From Pseudogulbenkiania sp. MAI-1 (lineage in GTDB: Bacteria; Pseudomonadota; Gammaproteobacteria; Burkholderiales; Chromobacteriaceae), in assembly GCF_000527175.1 (NCBI RefSeq), contig NZ_AZUR01000001.1, positions 4,275,790 to 4,339,789 of the forward strand: a stretch of 64,000 nucleotides of DNA, in the 5' to 3' direction. The translations under genes and the position numbers were made by a program. Positions 52,352 to 61,191 of the stretch are shown one piece after another. Position 1 is the first letter of the stretch. Each line of letters starts with the position of its first letter. The notes under the pieces are model-generated. The model was not told where the DNA came from. It searched no databases and saw nothing but the letters and a program-made list of their open reading frames with translations.

Positions 52352-52503
52352 GGTCAGTTCCTCAGTTGTGTTAAAGCGAAAGCGTTGTCGACGACGGTTT
52401 TTGCTCTGTATTAAACAGTCGTTTGTTTTATTTGTATCGCCGTTATACTTGTTATCGGCGTCGTTGTCATATAGTTACGACAAATCTTGCGGAAACCTTG
52501 TTC

Positions 52504-52605
52504 GCTGTCAATGCGACTTTAGGTCTCTCGGCTTACGCCAGCATGTCACAGTCCGCTGTCGATGCGACTTCAGGCGTCCCGGCTTAGCTCAGCATGTCGT
52601 AGGCG
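52504..52605. repeat. Imperfect tandem duplication (2 x 51 bp) of the 3' end of the TauE/SafE gene
   Basis: 52504-52554 and 52555-52605 align without gaps, sharing GCTGTC, ATGCGACTT, CGGCTTA and CAGCATGTC. The second unit contains the last codons and stop of the gene; the first is a copy in which the equivalent ATG-CTG-x-TAA is still visible on the minus strand. The period is 17 codons. This looks like an old duplication now decaying outside the gene. Confidence 0.65.
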
Positions 52606-53339
52606 AACTTGCCGATCAAACCCGTCACCAGAATCAGGAACAACACCCGCACCAGCCCCGCCCCGCCCTTGATGGCGATGCGGCTGCCCACCTGGGCGCC
52701 GACGATGTTGGACAGCGCCATCGGAATGCTCACCGCGTAGAGGATGTTGCCGGTGCTGACAAAAAACGACAGTGCGGCGAGGTTGGTGGCCAGGTTCACC
52801 ACCTTGGCCGCCGCCGACGCGTGCAAAAAGTCGAAGGCGAAACAGCGTACGAACAGGAAGATCAGGAAAGACCCGGTGCCCGGCCCGAAGATGCCGTCGT
52901 AGAAGCCGATGCCCCCGCCGATCAGCAGCGCCAGCCGCTTCTCCCGGCGCGTGATCGCCGTCGGCTTGTGCAGCCGGCCCAGATCCTTCTTTTTCAAGGT
53001 GTAGAGCGCCATCGCGATCAACAGCACCAGCACGATGGGCTTCATCACCTCCTTCGGCACATAGCTCGCCGCGGTGGCGCCGACGAACGACAGCGCGAAG
53101 GCGGCGCCGGTCGCCGGCAGGATCAGCTCCCACGCCATCCGTACCCGTTTGACGAAGCTGCGCGTGGCGCTGGCGGTGCCGAACACCGAGGCGAACTTGT
53201 TGGTGCCGAGCAGCGTGGCCGGGGCTTGCGTGGATAGGGTATTGAACAGCGCGGGCAGCTGGATCAGTCCGCCGCCGCCGACCGCCGAGTCGATCATGCC
53301 GGCAAAAAACGCCATCAGGCACAGAAAAGCGATTTCCAT
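52584..53339 (-). CDS. TauE/SafE-family sulfite/sulfonate-type permease
   Basis: 251 residues, seven or eight predicted helices. The family hallmark GMIDSAVGGGGLIQLPAL opens the protein, and GFYDGIFGPGTGSFLIF is the repeat-related motif at mid-length. TauE/SafE members export or import sulfite, sulfoacetate or other organic anions; the substrate here is unknown. Weak ribosome site. Divergent from ugpQ. Confidence 0.88.
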   Translation of the reverse strand: MEIAFLCLMAFFAGMIDSAVGGGGLIQLPALFNTLSTQAPATLLGTNKFASVFGTASATRSFVKRVRMAWELILPATGAAFALSFVGATAASYVPKEVMKPIVLVLLIAMALYTLKKKDLGRLHKPTAITRREKRLALLIGGGIGFYDGIFGPGTGSFLIFLFVRCFAFDFLHASAAAKVVNLATNLAALSFFVSTGNILYAVSIPMALSNIVGAQVGSRIAIKGGAGLVRVLFLILVTGLIGKFAYDMLS

Positions 53340-53541
53340 AGGGCTTGTTTCTTCTATTTGTTGCGCCGCACAAACCGTGGTGACGATAACGTCGCGTCAC
53401 ACAAGTTGTAAAGCAGGGTTTACGATTAAGGGAACAGAGAGACCGAAAGAATAATCGATTCCAATGGCTTCTGGCTGTGGCGAGCAATATGGCTGTTGTC
53501 ATGGCCAGCGGCCCATTCCGACCGAACTCCTCGAGGTGATC

Positions 53542-54288
53542 ATGCCCTCATGGCCTTATCCGCTGGTGTTCGCCCATCGCCTGGGCGGTGCGCTGGCGCC
53601 GGAAAATACCCTGGCCGGCCTGCAGATCGCGGCGCGGCTCGGGGTGCGGGCGGTGGAGTGCGACGTCAAGCTGTCGGCCGACGGCGAGCCGTTCCTGCTG
53701 CACGACGACACCCTGCCGCGCACCACCAACGGCAGTGGTCCGGCCCGCGCGCTGACGCTGGCGCAGCTGCGCGAACTGGACGCCGGCAGCCGTTTCCATC
53801 CGGCGTTCGCCGGCGAAGCGCTGCCGCTCTTGGAGGAACTGGCCACGCTGTGCCGCGGCGGCGACATCCTGGCCAACCTGGAGATCAAGCCGTGCCCTGG
53901 GCGCGAGGCCGAAACCGGGCGGGTGGTGGCCGAAGCGGCGTGCCGCCTGTGGAAAGGAGCCGGGGTGCCGCCGCTGCTGTCGTCGTTTTCGGTCGAAGCG
54001 CTGCAGGCGGCCGCCGCGACGGCGCCGGAACTGCCGCGTGGCCTGCTGTGCGTCTCGCCCCCCGCCGATTGGCGCGCGCGGCTCGAGGCGGTGGGTGCCG
54101 TGGCGCTGCACTGCCACCACGCCAGCCTGAACCTGGAACGAGTCGACACCCTCCGCCGCGCCGGCTACGCGGTGATGGCGTACACCGTCAACGACGTGAT
54201 GGAAGCGAGGCTGCTGCAGTCCTGGGGGGTGGACATGCTGTGCACCGACCGGCCGGACCGGCTGGGAGAATTGGAAGGGCGCTGCTAA
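53542..54288 (+). CDS. ugpQ: Glycerophosphodiester phosphodiesterase UgpQ
   Basis: 248 residues. GDPD signatures are HRLGGALAPENTLAG (12-26), the metal-site ECDVKLSADGEPFLLHDDTLPRTT (with HD catalytic pair), LEIKPCPG, and the closing VDMLCTDRPDRL. It has no signal peptide, so it is the cytoplasmic UgpQ type, which releases glycerol-3-phosphate from glycerophosphodiesters. It fits with glpD immediately downstream on the other strand; the two stop codons overlap. Start at 53542 behind GAGGTGATC. Confidence 0.9.
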   Translation: MPSWPYPLVFAHRLGGALAPENTLAGLQIAARLGVRAVECDVKLSADGEPFLLHDDTLPRTTNGSGPARALTLAQLRELDAGSRFHPAFAGEALPLLEELATLCRGGDILANLEIKPCPGREAETGRVVAEAACRLWKGAGVPPLLSSFSVEALQAAAATAPELPRGLLCVSPPADWRARLEAVGAVALHCHHASLNLERVDTLRRAGYAVMAYTVNDVMEARLLQSWGVDMLCTDRPDRLGELEGRC

Positions 54289-55796
54289 TCCCCGACCAAC
54301 CCCGCGTAGCGCGTCTCCCAGGCATCGGCAAAAGCCTGCCGCTGCGCCTCGCTCATCGCCAGCCCGCACTTGCTGCGGCGCCACAGCACGTCCTCGGGCT
54401 GGCGCGCCCACTCCTGCCGGATCAGGTATTCCACCTCGCGCTGGTACAGCCCGCCGCCGTGATCGGTGCCGAAGTCGGCCAAGGTCGACGCGCCCTGCAG
54501 CAGCACCTCGATCAGGCTACCGTGGCGCTGCAGCAGCGCGCTCAGCAGTGGTTCGGGCAGCCAGGGGAAACGCTTGGCGAGCTGCTGACGGTAGGTCTCG
54601 AGCGTCAGCGTGGGCAGCACGCCGCCGGGCAGCGCCGGCGGCGGGCCTTCCGGGAGTTCCAGCGGCAGTTCCCGGCCGAAGTGGCCGGCCAGCCGCGTCA
54701 GTGCGACGCGTGCCAGCTGGCGATGCGTGGTGAGCTTGCCGCCGAACACCGACAGCAGCGGAACCGTCGTGCCGTCCAGCTCGAGATGGTAGTCGCGCGT
54801 CACCGCCGCGGCGCTGGCCGAACCGTCGTCGAACAGCGGCCGCACCCCGGCAAAGCTCCACACCACGTCCTCCGCCCGGATCGGCGTACGGAAATACTCG
54901 TTCACCACCCGGCACAGGTAATCGATCTCGGCGGGGCTCGCCGACAGCGCCGCCGGGTCGCCGTCGAACGGCACGTCGGTGGTGCCGATCAGGTTGTAGT
55001 CGCCATACGGCAGCACGAACACCACGCGCCGGTCGCCGCTTTGCAGCAGGTAGGCGTGCTCGCCCTGGTACCTCCTCGGCACCACGATGTGGCTGCCCTT
55101 GACCAGCCGCAGCCGGGAGCGGCCGGCATGGCCCAGGGTGGTCTCCAGCACCCGCTCCACCCACGGCCCGGCGGCGTTCACCAGCGCGTCGGCCGTGACC
55201 GTCCACGGCTGGCCGCGAGGGTCGATCAGCCGCGCCAGCCAGCCGGTTTCGCCCCGGCAGGCCCCCTCCAGGTGGGTACGGGTCAGCACGTCGGCGCCGT
55301 ACTCGCGTGCCTGCATCGCGTTGAGCACCACCAGCCGGGCGTCGTCCACCCAGCAATCGGAATAGCAGAAGCCGGTGTGGAAGGCGGGGCGCAGCGGCTC
55401 GCCGGTCGCGTGCTGCGCCAGCTCTAGGCGCTGGCTGGCCGGCAACTGCTCGCGGTTGCCGAGGTGGTCGTACAGCAGCAGGCCCAGGCGGATCATCCAC
55501 ACCGGGCGCAGCGCCTTGTGGTGCGGCAGGATGAAGGTCAGCGGACGGATGATGTGCGGCGCCATCGCCAGCAGCACCTCGCGCTCGGCCAGCGCCTCGC
55601 GCACCAGGCGGAATTCGCCGTACTCCAGGTAACGCAGGCCGCCGTGGATCAGCTTGCTGGACGCCGACGAGGTATGCGCGGCCAGGTCGTCCTGCTCCAC
55701 CAGCAGCACCGACAGTCCGCACTGGGCCGCCAGGTTGGCGATGCCGCAGCCGTTGATGCCGCCCCCCACCACCAGCACATCGTAATGTTCGCGCAT
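54285..55796 (-). CDS. glpD: Aerobic glycerol-3-phosphate dehydrogenase GlpD
   Basis: 503 residues, the E. coli GlpD length. FAD motif GGGINGCG (11-18), the TSSASSKLIHGGLRYLE segment (42-58), PYGDYNLIGTTDVPFDGDP and VFGGKLTTHRQLA are all canonical. It oxidises glycerol-3-phosphate to dihydroxyacetone phosphate at the inner membrane and feeds quinone. Its convergent overlap with ugpQ (54285-54288) lets the pair make and use glycerol-3-phosphate, though they are transcribed from opposite strands. Confidence 0.95.
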   Translation of the reverse strand: MREHYDVLVVGGGINGCGIANLAAQCGLSVLLVEQDDLAAHTSSASSKLIHGGLRYLEYGEFRLVREALAEREVLLAMAPHIIRPLTFILPHHKALRPVWMIRLGLLLYDHLGNREQLPASQRLELAQHATGEPLRPAFHTGFCYSDCWVDDARLVVLNAMQAREYGADVLTRTHLEGACRGETGWLARLIDPRGQPWTVTADALVNAAGPWVERVLETTLGHAGRSRLRLVKGSHIVVPRRYQGEHAYLLQSGDRRVVFVLPYGDYNLIGTTDVPFDGDPAALSASPAEIDYLCRVVNEYFRTPIRAEDVVWSFAGVRPLFDDGSASAAAVTRDYHLELDGTTVPLLSVFGGKLTTHRQLARVALTRLAGHFGRELPLELPEGPPPALPGGVLPTLTLETYRQQLAKRFPWLPEPLLSALLQRHGSLIEVLLQGASTLADFGTDHGGGLYQREVEYLIRQEWARQPEDVLWRRSKCGLAMSEAQRQAFADAWETRYAGLVGD

Positions 55797-56100
55797 GAGA
55801 ACAGGGTCCTGTCAGGCCATCCAGCTTTCAGCATATGACATGGTTCCGGGCGGGGAAGCCTTCTCGCTGCGCGGGCGCCCGGTGGCGCGCCCGTCCCGGG
55901 GTGGCCGTCGCTCGTGAACACCGCCGTCATGGCGCCGGCATGGCGCAGCCGTTGCCCCTCCCGTTCCGCCCGTGACCACCGGAAAAATTGTAAATATTTG
56001 TTGCTCATGTACTCATCCGGCATGATGACAAACGTTTTTCCGGTAGAATGCGAGGCGCTCCGGCGCATGCCGGTTAACTCGGTCCCTGCCTGAAAATACC
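55797..56100 (+). promoter_or_regulatory. Divergent region between glpD and the Cache-PAS-GGDEF gene, with a 10-bp inverted repeat
   Basis: 304 bases, no gene. ACCGGAAAAA (55978-55987) and TTTTTCCGGT (56035-56044) are perfect inverse copies, 47 bases apart, flanking an AT-rich core. TAGAAT (56044-56049) could be a -10 for the plus-strand gene. The arms may bind a regulator of either gene. No glpR-type site was recognised. Confidence 0.45.
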
Positions 56101-58683
56101 ATGTGGAATGCTTCCCGTTTGCGCCTGGCCGCGGCTCTCGTCCTGCTGGCTACCGCACTGGCCTTGCCGGCCTATTGGCTGCGCCTGGAGCAGAGCCACG
56201 ACACCCTGCGCACGCATACGCTGCAACAGGCCTCCCGGCATGCCGCTCAACTGGCGGCCACCGTCGCCGACAGCCAGGCCGGCGCGCTGGCCAACGTCGA
56301 CTACGCCCTGCAGAACCTGCGCGCGGAATACCTCGTCGCCCCCGAGCTGATGGCGCAGAGCGCCAGCCAGACCATCGCCGCCTTCCCGCCCGGCATGCTG
56401 CGCCAGATCGCCGTGATCGATGCCGAGGGCTATCTGGCCTACTCCAATCTGAACCGCTCGCTGCGCGTCTACCTGGGCGATCGCGATCACTTCAAGGTGC
56501 ACGCCATCCGCCGCACCGACCAGATCCACATCAGCAAGCCGCTGCTGGGACGCGTCTCCAAGGCGTGGAGCATCCAGTTCTCGCGCCCGCTGTTCCGGCG
56601 CGGTCAGTTCGCCGGCGTGATGGTGTTCTCCATCGCTCCCGACTACTTCGTCAACCGCTTCGCCGCGCTGCGGCTCGGACCGAACGACACCATAGCGCTG
56701 CTGCGCAGCGACGGGCGCTTTTTGGCGCGCAACCGGCTGCAGGACAAGACCATGGGACAGCTGTTCGACCTGAACGCGCCGTTTCGCGGTCCGTCCGCCG
56801 GCGGGCACGGCACCTTCCGGCTGACTTCGGCGATCGACCACGTGCCGCGCACCTACGCCTGGCAGACGCTGGAACTGTTCTCGCTGATCGCGGTGGTCGG
56901 CTTCGACGAACGCGCCATCCTGTCGCCGATCGAGCGCCTCATCGCCGCCAGCCGCTGGCGCAGCGCGCTGGGCTCGCTGCTGCTGGGCGGTTTGGCGGTG
57001 GCGGTCAGCGTGCTGCTGCTGCGGGCGGGACGGCAGCGGCGCGCCCTGCTGGAGAGCGAGGCGCGCTACCGCAACCTGTTCGAGAAGAACGCCGCGGTCA
57101 AGCTGCTGGTCGATCCGGCCGGGGCCCGCATCGTCGATGCCAATCCGGCCGCCGCCGAGTTCTACGGCTACCCGCGCGAGACCTTGGTGCAGATGCGCCT
57201 GCCGCAGCTCATCACCTTGCCGGCGGCCGTGCTGCAGCAGGAAGTGGAGCGGGTGCTGGCCGGCGAGAGCGGCTACTTCACCTGTATCCACCGGCTTGCC
57301 TCCGGCGCAGCGCGCGAGGTCGAGATCTATACCGGGCCGGTGCGGCTCGACGGGCGCGACCTGCTGTACTGCATCGTGCTCGATGCCAGCCCCCGGCACG
57401 AACTGGAGCGGCGGCTGCGGCAGAGTGAAGAACAGCGCCAGGCGCTGCTCGACAGCCTGGACGAAGGCGTCGTCGTGGTCGACGCCGAGGGCGTGGCCAC
57501 CTCCGCCAACCCGCAGGCGCGGCGGCTGCTGGACCTCGACGCGACGGGGCGGATGAGCGCCGGGCGCTGGCTGATCCACCCGGATGGCACACCGCTGGCC
57601 GCCGATCCGTCCCTCGGTCTGGCGGCCGTGCGCGACGCGGCGCCGCTCGAGCGCGAGCGGCTCGGCATCGCCAGCCACGGGGGCGAGCCGCAGTGGGTCT
57701 CGCTCAGCGTGCGCCCGCTCAGCCATGACGGCGCGGGCCGGGCACCCGCCGCCCTGCTGACGTTCGCCGATATCTCGCCGCTGTTGGCCGGCCAGGCGGC
57801 GCAGCGGCTGGCGCAGTCGGTGTTCGATGCCGCCAGCGAAGGCATCATGGTGACCGATCTCGACAACGTCATCGTGGCGGTCAACCGTGCCTTCAGCCTG
57901 CGCACCGGCTACCGTGCCGAGGACATCACCGGCCGCACCCCCGCCATGCTGGCCTCGGGCTGGCACGACGACGCGTTCTACAAGACGCTGTGGCAAGGCC
58001 TGCGCCAGGACGGCCAGTGGGAAGGCGAGATCAGCAACCGCCGCAAGAACGGCGAGGTTCAGGCCGAATGGCTGAAAGTCTCGGTACTGCTCGACGAACA
58101 GGGGCAGCCGTGCCACTACATCGCGCTGTTCAGCGACCTCAGCGAAGAACGGCAACGGCAACAGCAAGCCTGGCGGCAGGCCCATTACGACCCCCTGACC
58201 GGCCTGCCGAACCGCACGCTGCTGCAGGCGCGGCTGGAGCGCGCCCTGGCCCGGGCCGAGCGCCACGGCAGCCGGGTCGTGCTGCTGCAGCTCGCCCTGG
58301 ACCGCTTCCTCCCCATCGCCGAGCGCTACGGCCGCGACGCCGCCGATCAGCTGCTGTGCCTGGTGGGGCGGCGGCTGGAACACGGCCTGCGTCCGCAGGA
58401 CTGCGTCGCGCGGCTGGGCGACGACGAGTTCGCCGTGCTGCTGGCCGACCTGCCGGCCGGCACCAGCGCCGCCGCCGTGGCAAACCCGCTGCTGGCGCGG
58501 CTGGCGCAGCCGTTCATGCTGGGCAAGCACCGCGTGGACATCGCACTCCGCCTCGGCGTGGCCGCGTTCCCGCAGGACGGTGGCGAAGCCGCCCGGCTGC
58601 TCGCCCGCGCCGAAACCCTCTGCCGCGCCAGCGTGCCGGGCCGCACGAGCTACCCGGCGCTGAGCGGCGACCTGCCGGGCTAG
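56101..58683 (+). CDS. Membrane Cache-PAS-GGDEF protein with a degenerate (GDDEF) active site
   Basis: 860 residues. Helix one (about 8-27), a periplasmic double-Cache sensor (about 30-285, including DRDHFKVHAIRR and GKAWSIQFSRPL-like segments), helix two (about 292-312), three PAS domains (about 320-440, 445-560, 575-690) and a GGDEF domain (about 700-855). The active-site loop is GDDEF (773-777) instead of GGDEF, and the ADxALYxAK helix is eroded (RAETLCRAS). The inhibitory-site RxxD is intact (R764-D767) at the correct five-residue distance. No EAL domain follows. It may therefore sense c-di-GMP or act through a partner rather than make the nucleotide. Confidence 0.85.
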   Translation: MWNASRLRLAAALVLLATALALPAYWLRLEQSHDTLRTHTLQQASRHAAQLAATVADSQAGALANVDYALQNLRAEYLVAPELMAQSASQTIAAFPPGMLRQIAVIDAEGYLAYSNLNRSLRVYLGDRDHFKVHAIRRTDQIHISKPLLGRVSKAWSIQFSRPLFRRGQFAGVMVFSIAPDYFVNRFAALRLGPNDTIALLRSDGRFLARNRLQDKTMGQLFDLNAPFRGPSAGGHGTFRLTSAIDHVPRTYAWQTLELFSLIAVVGFDERAILSPIERLIAASRWRSALGSLLLGGLAVAVSVLLLRAGRQRRALLESEARYRNLFEKNAAVKLLVDPAGARIVDANPAAAEFYGYPRETLVQMRLPQLITLPAAVLQQEVERVLAGESGYFTCIHRLASGAAREVEIYTGPVRLDGRDLLYCIVLDASPRHELERRLRQSEEQRQALLDSLDEGVVVVDAEGVATSANPQARRLLDLDATGRMSAGRWLIHPDGTPLAADPSLGLAAVRDAAPLERERLGIASHGGEPQWVSLSVRPLSHDGAGRAPAALLTFADISPLLAGQAAQRLAQSVFDAASEGIMVTDLDNVIVAVNRAFSLRTGYRAEDITGRTPAMLASGWHDDAFYKTLWQGLRQDGQWEGEISNRRKNGEVQAEWLKVSVLLDEQGQPCHYIALFSDLSEERQRQQQAWRQAHYDPLTGLPNRTLLQARLERALARAERHGSRVVLLQLALDRFLPIAERYGRDAADQLLCLVGRRLEHGLRPQDCVARLGDDEFAVLLADLPAGTSAAAVANPLLARLAQPFMLGKHRVDIALRLGVAAFPQDGGEAARLLARAETLCRASVPGRTSYPALSGDLPG

Positions 58684-58806
58684 GCGGCGGTCACTGCGTT
58701 TGCGAAAAGCCAGAAATCACCACGAATGGTGCATCTACAGGATTTGGCAGACTGGATTGACAAGCAGCGGCAGGAAGCTGTGAAGCAATGGCATAGAAGC
58801 AACGAT

Positions 58807-59061
58807 TTAATAGGGGGCAAGCATAGCCAGCCCACAACAGCGGGTGTACGCGCGCATCCTCGCCCATCGCCACAGTACCGACACCAGCCAGGCAACGGCC
58901 ACCACAGACAAGCCACCCAGCGCCAGCCCGGCCAAGGCTGCATACAGTGCGGTATCCCACGCCCAGCCGTGGCGCTGCGCCGTGAACACGGCCCCGCCGC
59001 CGGCCATGGCCGCCACGGCCAGCCAGCCCACAGCGCTGAATGCGGCATCCGCCTTATTCAT
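58807..59061 (-). CDS. Small membrane protein downstream of the BrnTA module
   Basis: 84 residues from the ATG at 59061. Two predicted helices: about 8-25 (FSAVGWLAVAAMAGGGAVF) and 36-60 (ALYAALAGLALGGLSVVAVAWLVSVLW). The C-terminus is cationic, with Cys. I do not recognise it. It follows brnA by 45 bases in the same direction, so it is probably on the same transcript. The ribosome site is poor, which lowers confidence that it is translated. 58684-58806 shows nothing else. Confidence 0.55.
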   Translation of the reverse strand: MNKADAAFSAVGWLAVAAMAGGGAVFTAQRHGWAWDTALYAALAGLALGGLSVVAVAWLVSVLWRWARMRAYTRCCGLAMLAPY

Positions 59062-59105
59062 CGCTGCACCTGTCCTGCTGGGGGGATCCCGCTGGCGTTG
59101 GGCCA

Positions 59106-59444
59106 TCAGGCCGGCAACTTGCGCGGGTCATGGTCTTTAAGCCAGTCCTGCAGGGCGGCATCCATGCGTGACTGCCAGCCGGGGCCGGTGGCGCGGAAGC
59201 GGGCGATCACATCGGGGGAATAGCGCACCGTAACCTGCAGCTTGCTGCTGTCTTTCTTGGGGCGGCCTCGCTGCCGCACGGCTTGGCGGAGTGCGGCCAG
59301 ATCGGGGGTATCGTCCCCGCTGGTGTCCGGCTCGACTCCCTGTTCGGCCTCGCGCTTGACGCGGTCCAGATCGCTTTTTGATTCGCCCCGCTCGCGCATG
59401 GCCTGCAGGGCCTCACTCGTCATCGTGGTTGGCAAGCCATTCAT
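59106..59444 (-). CDS. brnA: BrnA-type antitoxin
   Basis: 112 residues behind AAGGAGCC. The N-terminal half is polar and acidic (SKSDLDRVKREAEQGVEPD). The C-terminal half is a ribbon-helix-helix DNA-binding domain (KKDSSKLQVTVRYSPDVIARFRATGPGWQSRMDAALQDWL). BrnA neutralises BrnT and represses the operon. The start lies 32 bases inside brnT, so the toxin gene is first, as is usual for brnTA. Confidence 0.88.
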   Translation of the reverse strand: MNGLPTTMTSEALQAMRERGESKSDLDRVKREAEQGVEPDTSGDDTPDLAALRQAVRQRGRPKKDSSKLQVTVRYSPDVIARFRATGPGWQSRMDAALQDWLKDHDPRKLPA

Positions 59445-59703
59445 GGTACAGGCTCCTTTCATCGGAATGGGCACGGCGCAAGCTGATACAGCGCACCGCC
59501 CCGGCGTTGGGGACATACACCAGTGTCAGCACTGTCAAGACTTCATAGACGTAGGCAAATGCCTGTATCCGGCGTTCCCCATTGCGCTCGCTGATGGCCT
59601 CGAGCTTGATCGGGCTCTCATACACCAAGGGCGCATCAACAAAGTCCAAGCCATGCTTGGCGATGTTGGCAAGGCGTTTGGCCTCATCCCATTCATAGTT
59701 CAT
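59413..59703 (-). CDS. brnT: BrnT-type ribonuclease toxin
   Basis: 96 residues of the BrnT family (RelE-like fold). MNYEWDEAKRLANIAKHGLDF is the hallmark start. Conserved Arg/His positions occur in SERNGERR and in CISLRRAHSDERSLYHEW. It cleaves RNA and halts growth when BrnA is lost. The normally hydrophilic middle reads VLTVLTLVYVPNAG, slightly unusual. The ATG at 59703 is immediately preceded by a perfect 12-bp palindrome that should be the BrnA operator. Confidence 0.88.
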   Translation of the reverse strand: MNYEWDEAKRLANIAKHGLDFVDAPLVYESPIKLEAISERNGERRIQAFAYVYEVLTVLTLVYVPNAGAVRCISLRRAHSDERSLYHEWLANHDDE

Positions 59704-59709
59704 GATTTA

Positions 59710-59721
59710 TTGTAGCTACAA
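59710..59721. promoter_or_regulatory. Palindromic operator-promoter of brnTA
   Basis: TTGTAGCTACAA is a perfect palindrome six bases before the brnT ATG. On the minus strand it contains TACAAT (-10), with CTGCCA 17 bases upstream as -35, so bound BrnA would block polymerase. The message would be almost leaderless. Confidence 0.55.
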
Positions 59722-59803
59722 AATAGAGGATTGGCAGCCGCCGCACCGCCATGGGGCGTTGAATAGGGTTTGTGGACTTCGCCGGGCGTTGCCGGACGTG
59801 AAA

Positions 59804-61156
59804 TTACTTTCCGATGCAGAACCGGCTGAAGATGACCCCCAACAGATCGTCCGGGGTGAATTCCCCGGTCACTTCCGACAGCGCGTGCTGCGCCAGCCGC
59901 AGCTCCTCGGCGAACAGCTCCACCTGCTGCCACACCTCCTCGGCCGCGGCCAGGTGGTCGGCGGCGCGGCGGATGGCGTCGAGGTGGCGTTCGCGCGCCA
60001 GGAACACCCCCTCGCTGGCGCCGCTGTAGCCGATCATCTCCAGCAGCTTGGCCTTGAGCGCGTCCACGCCGGCGTGGGTGCGTGCCGACAACCGCACCAC
60101 CGGGTGGCCGTCCTCCTCGGCGAGACCGGGCGCCTCGCCGGACAAATCCACCTTGTTGAACACGAACACGCGCGGCAGGCGCTCGGGCAGGCGGGCCAGA
60201 ATGGCGGCCACCTCGGCCCCCAGCCCCTCGCGGCTGTCCACCAGCACCAGCACCAGGTCGGCCTTGTCCACCGCCTGCCAGGTGCGCTCGATGCCGATCT
60301 TCTCCACCACGTCCTCGGTATCCCTGAGACCGGCGGTGTCGATCACGTGCACCGGCACGCCGTCGATGACGATTTCCTCGCGCAGCGTGTCGCGCGTGGT
60401 GCCGGCGATGTCGGTGACGATGGCGATCTCGTCGCCCGCCAGCGCGTTCATCAGGCTCGACTTGCCGACGTTGGGCTGGCCCACCAGCACCACGTGCATG
60501 CCCTCGCGCAGGATCGCGCCCTGGCGCGCCGTGGCCTGCACCCGGATCAGCTGCGTGCGCACCCCGGCGAGCTTGCCGCGCGCGTCGGCCGCCTCGAGGA
60601 AGTCGATCTCCTCGTCCGGGAAGTCGAGCGTCGCCTCGACCAGCATCCGCAGCGTGATCAGCTCGTCCACCAGCTGGTGGATCTCGTGCGAGAACGCCCC
60701 CTTCAGCGACTTGAGCGCGCTCTTGGCGGCGGTCTCGCTGGAGGCGTCGATCAGGTCGGCCACGCTCTCGGCCTGCGCCAGGTCGAGCTTGTCGTTGAGG
60801 AAGGCGCGCTTGGTGAACTCGCCCGGCTCGGCCAGCCGCGCCCCCAGCTCCAGGCAGCGCGCCAGCAGCATGTTCATCACCACCGGCCCGCCGTGGCCCT
60901 GCAGCTCGAGCACGTCCTCGCCGGTGAACGAATTCGGGCCGGGGAAGAACAGCATCAGGCCGTTGTCGATCGGGGTGCCGTCGGCGCCGAGGAAGTCGCT
61001 GTAGGTGGCGTAGCGCGGCTGGGGAACCTTGCCGCCCGAGATGGCATGGGCGAACGACTGCAGCTCGCGGCCGGAAACGCGGATGACGCCGACGCCGCCG
61101 CGGCCGGGAGCGGTGGCGATGGCGCAGATGGTGGTCGGGGTGTAGGCAAGCGACAT
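59804..61156 (-). CDS. mnmE: tRNA uridine-5-carboxymethylaminomethyl(34) synthesis GTPase MnmE
   Basis: 450 residues, full length. The N-terminal tetrahydrofolate-binding domain (TICAIATAPGRGGVGVIRVSG) is followed by a helical domain split around the G domain: G1 GQPNVGKSSLMN, G2/G3 TDIAGTTRD and DTAGLRDTED, G4 NKVD. The C-terminal catalytic motif is FCIGK. With MnmG it modifies U34 of several tRNAs. It follows yidC in the usual oriC-proximal order. Ribosome site AGGACC. Confidence 0.97.
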   Translation of the reverse strand: MSLAYTPTTICAIATAPGRGGVGVIRVSGRELQSFAHAISGGKVPQPRYATYSDFLGADGTPIDNGLMLFFPGPNSFTGEDVLELQGHGGPVVMNMLLARCLELGARLAEPGEFTKRAFLNDKLDLAQAESVADLIDASSETAAKSALKSLKGAFSHEIHQLVDELITLRMLVEATLDFPDEEIDFLEAADARGKLAGVRTQLIRVQATARQGAILREGMHVVLVGQPNVGKSSLMNALAGDEIAIVTDIAGTTRDTLREEIVIDGVPVHVIDTAGLRDTEDVVEKIGIERTWQAVDKADLVLVLVDSREGLGAEVAAILARLPERLPRVFVFNKVDLSGEAPGLAEEDGHPVVRLSARTHAGVDALKAKLLEMIGYSGASEGVFLARERHLDAIRRAADHLAAAEEVWQQVELFAEELRLAQHALSEVTGEFTPDDLLGVIFSRFCIGK

Positions 61157-61191
61157 GGTGGCGGTCCTGCGGGTAGGGCGGAAAAATCTGG

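Noticed and set aside
52400..52605. Tandem repeat considered as a CRISPR fragment
   Set aside because: Only two units, no spacers of unique sequence, and the unit is the coding 3' end of the adjacent gene.
58684..58806. Possible remnant of an EAL domain after the GDDEF protein
   Set aside because: Translation of all three plus frames shows no EAL or related motif, so a frameshifted GGDEF-EAL protein is not supported.
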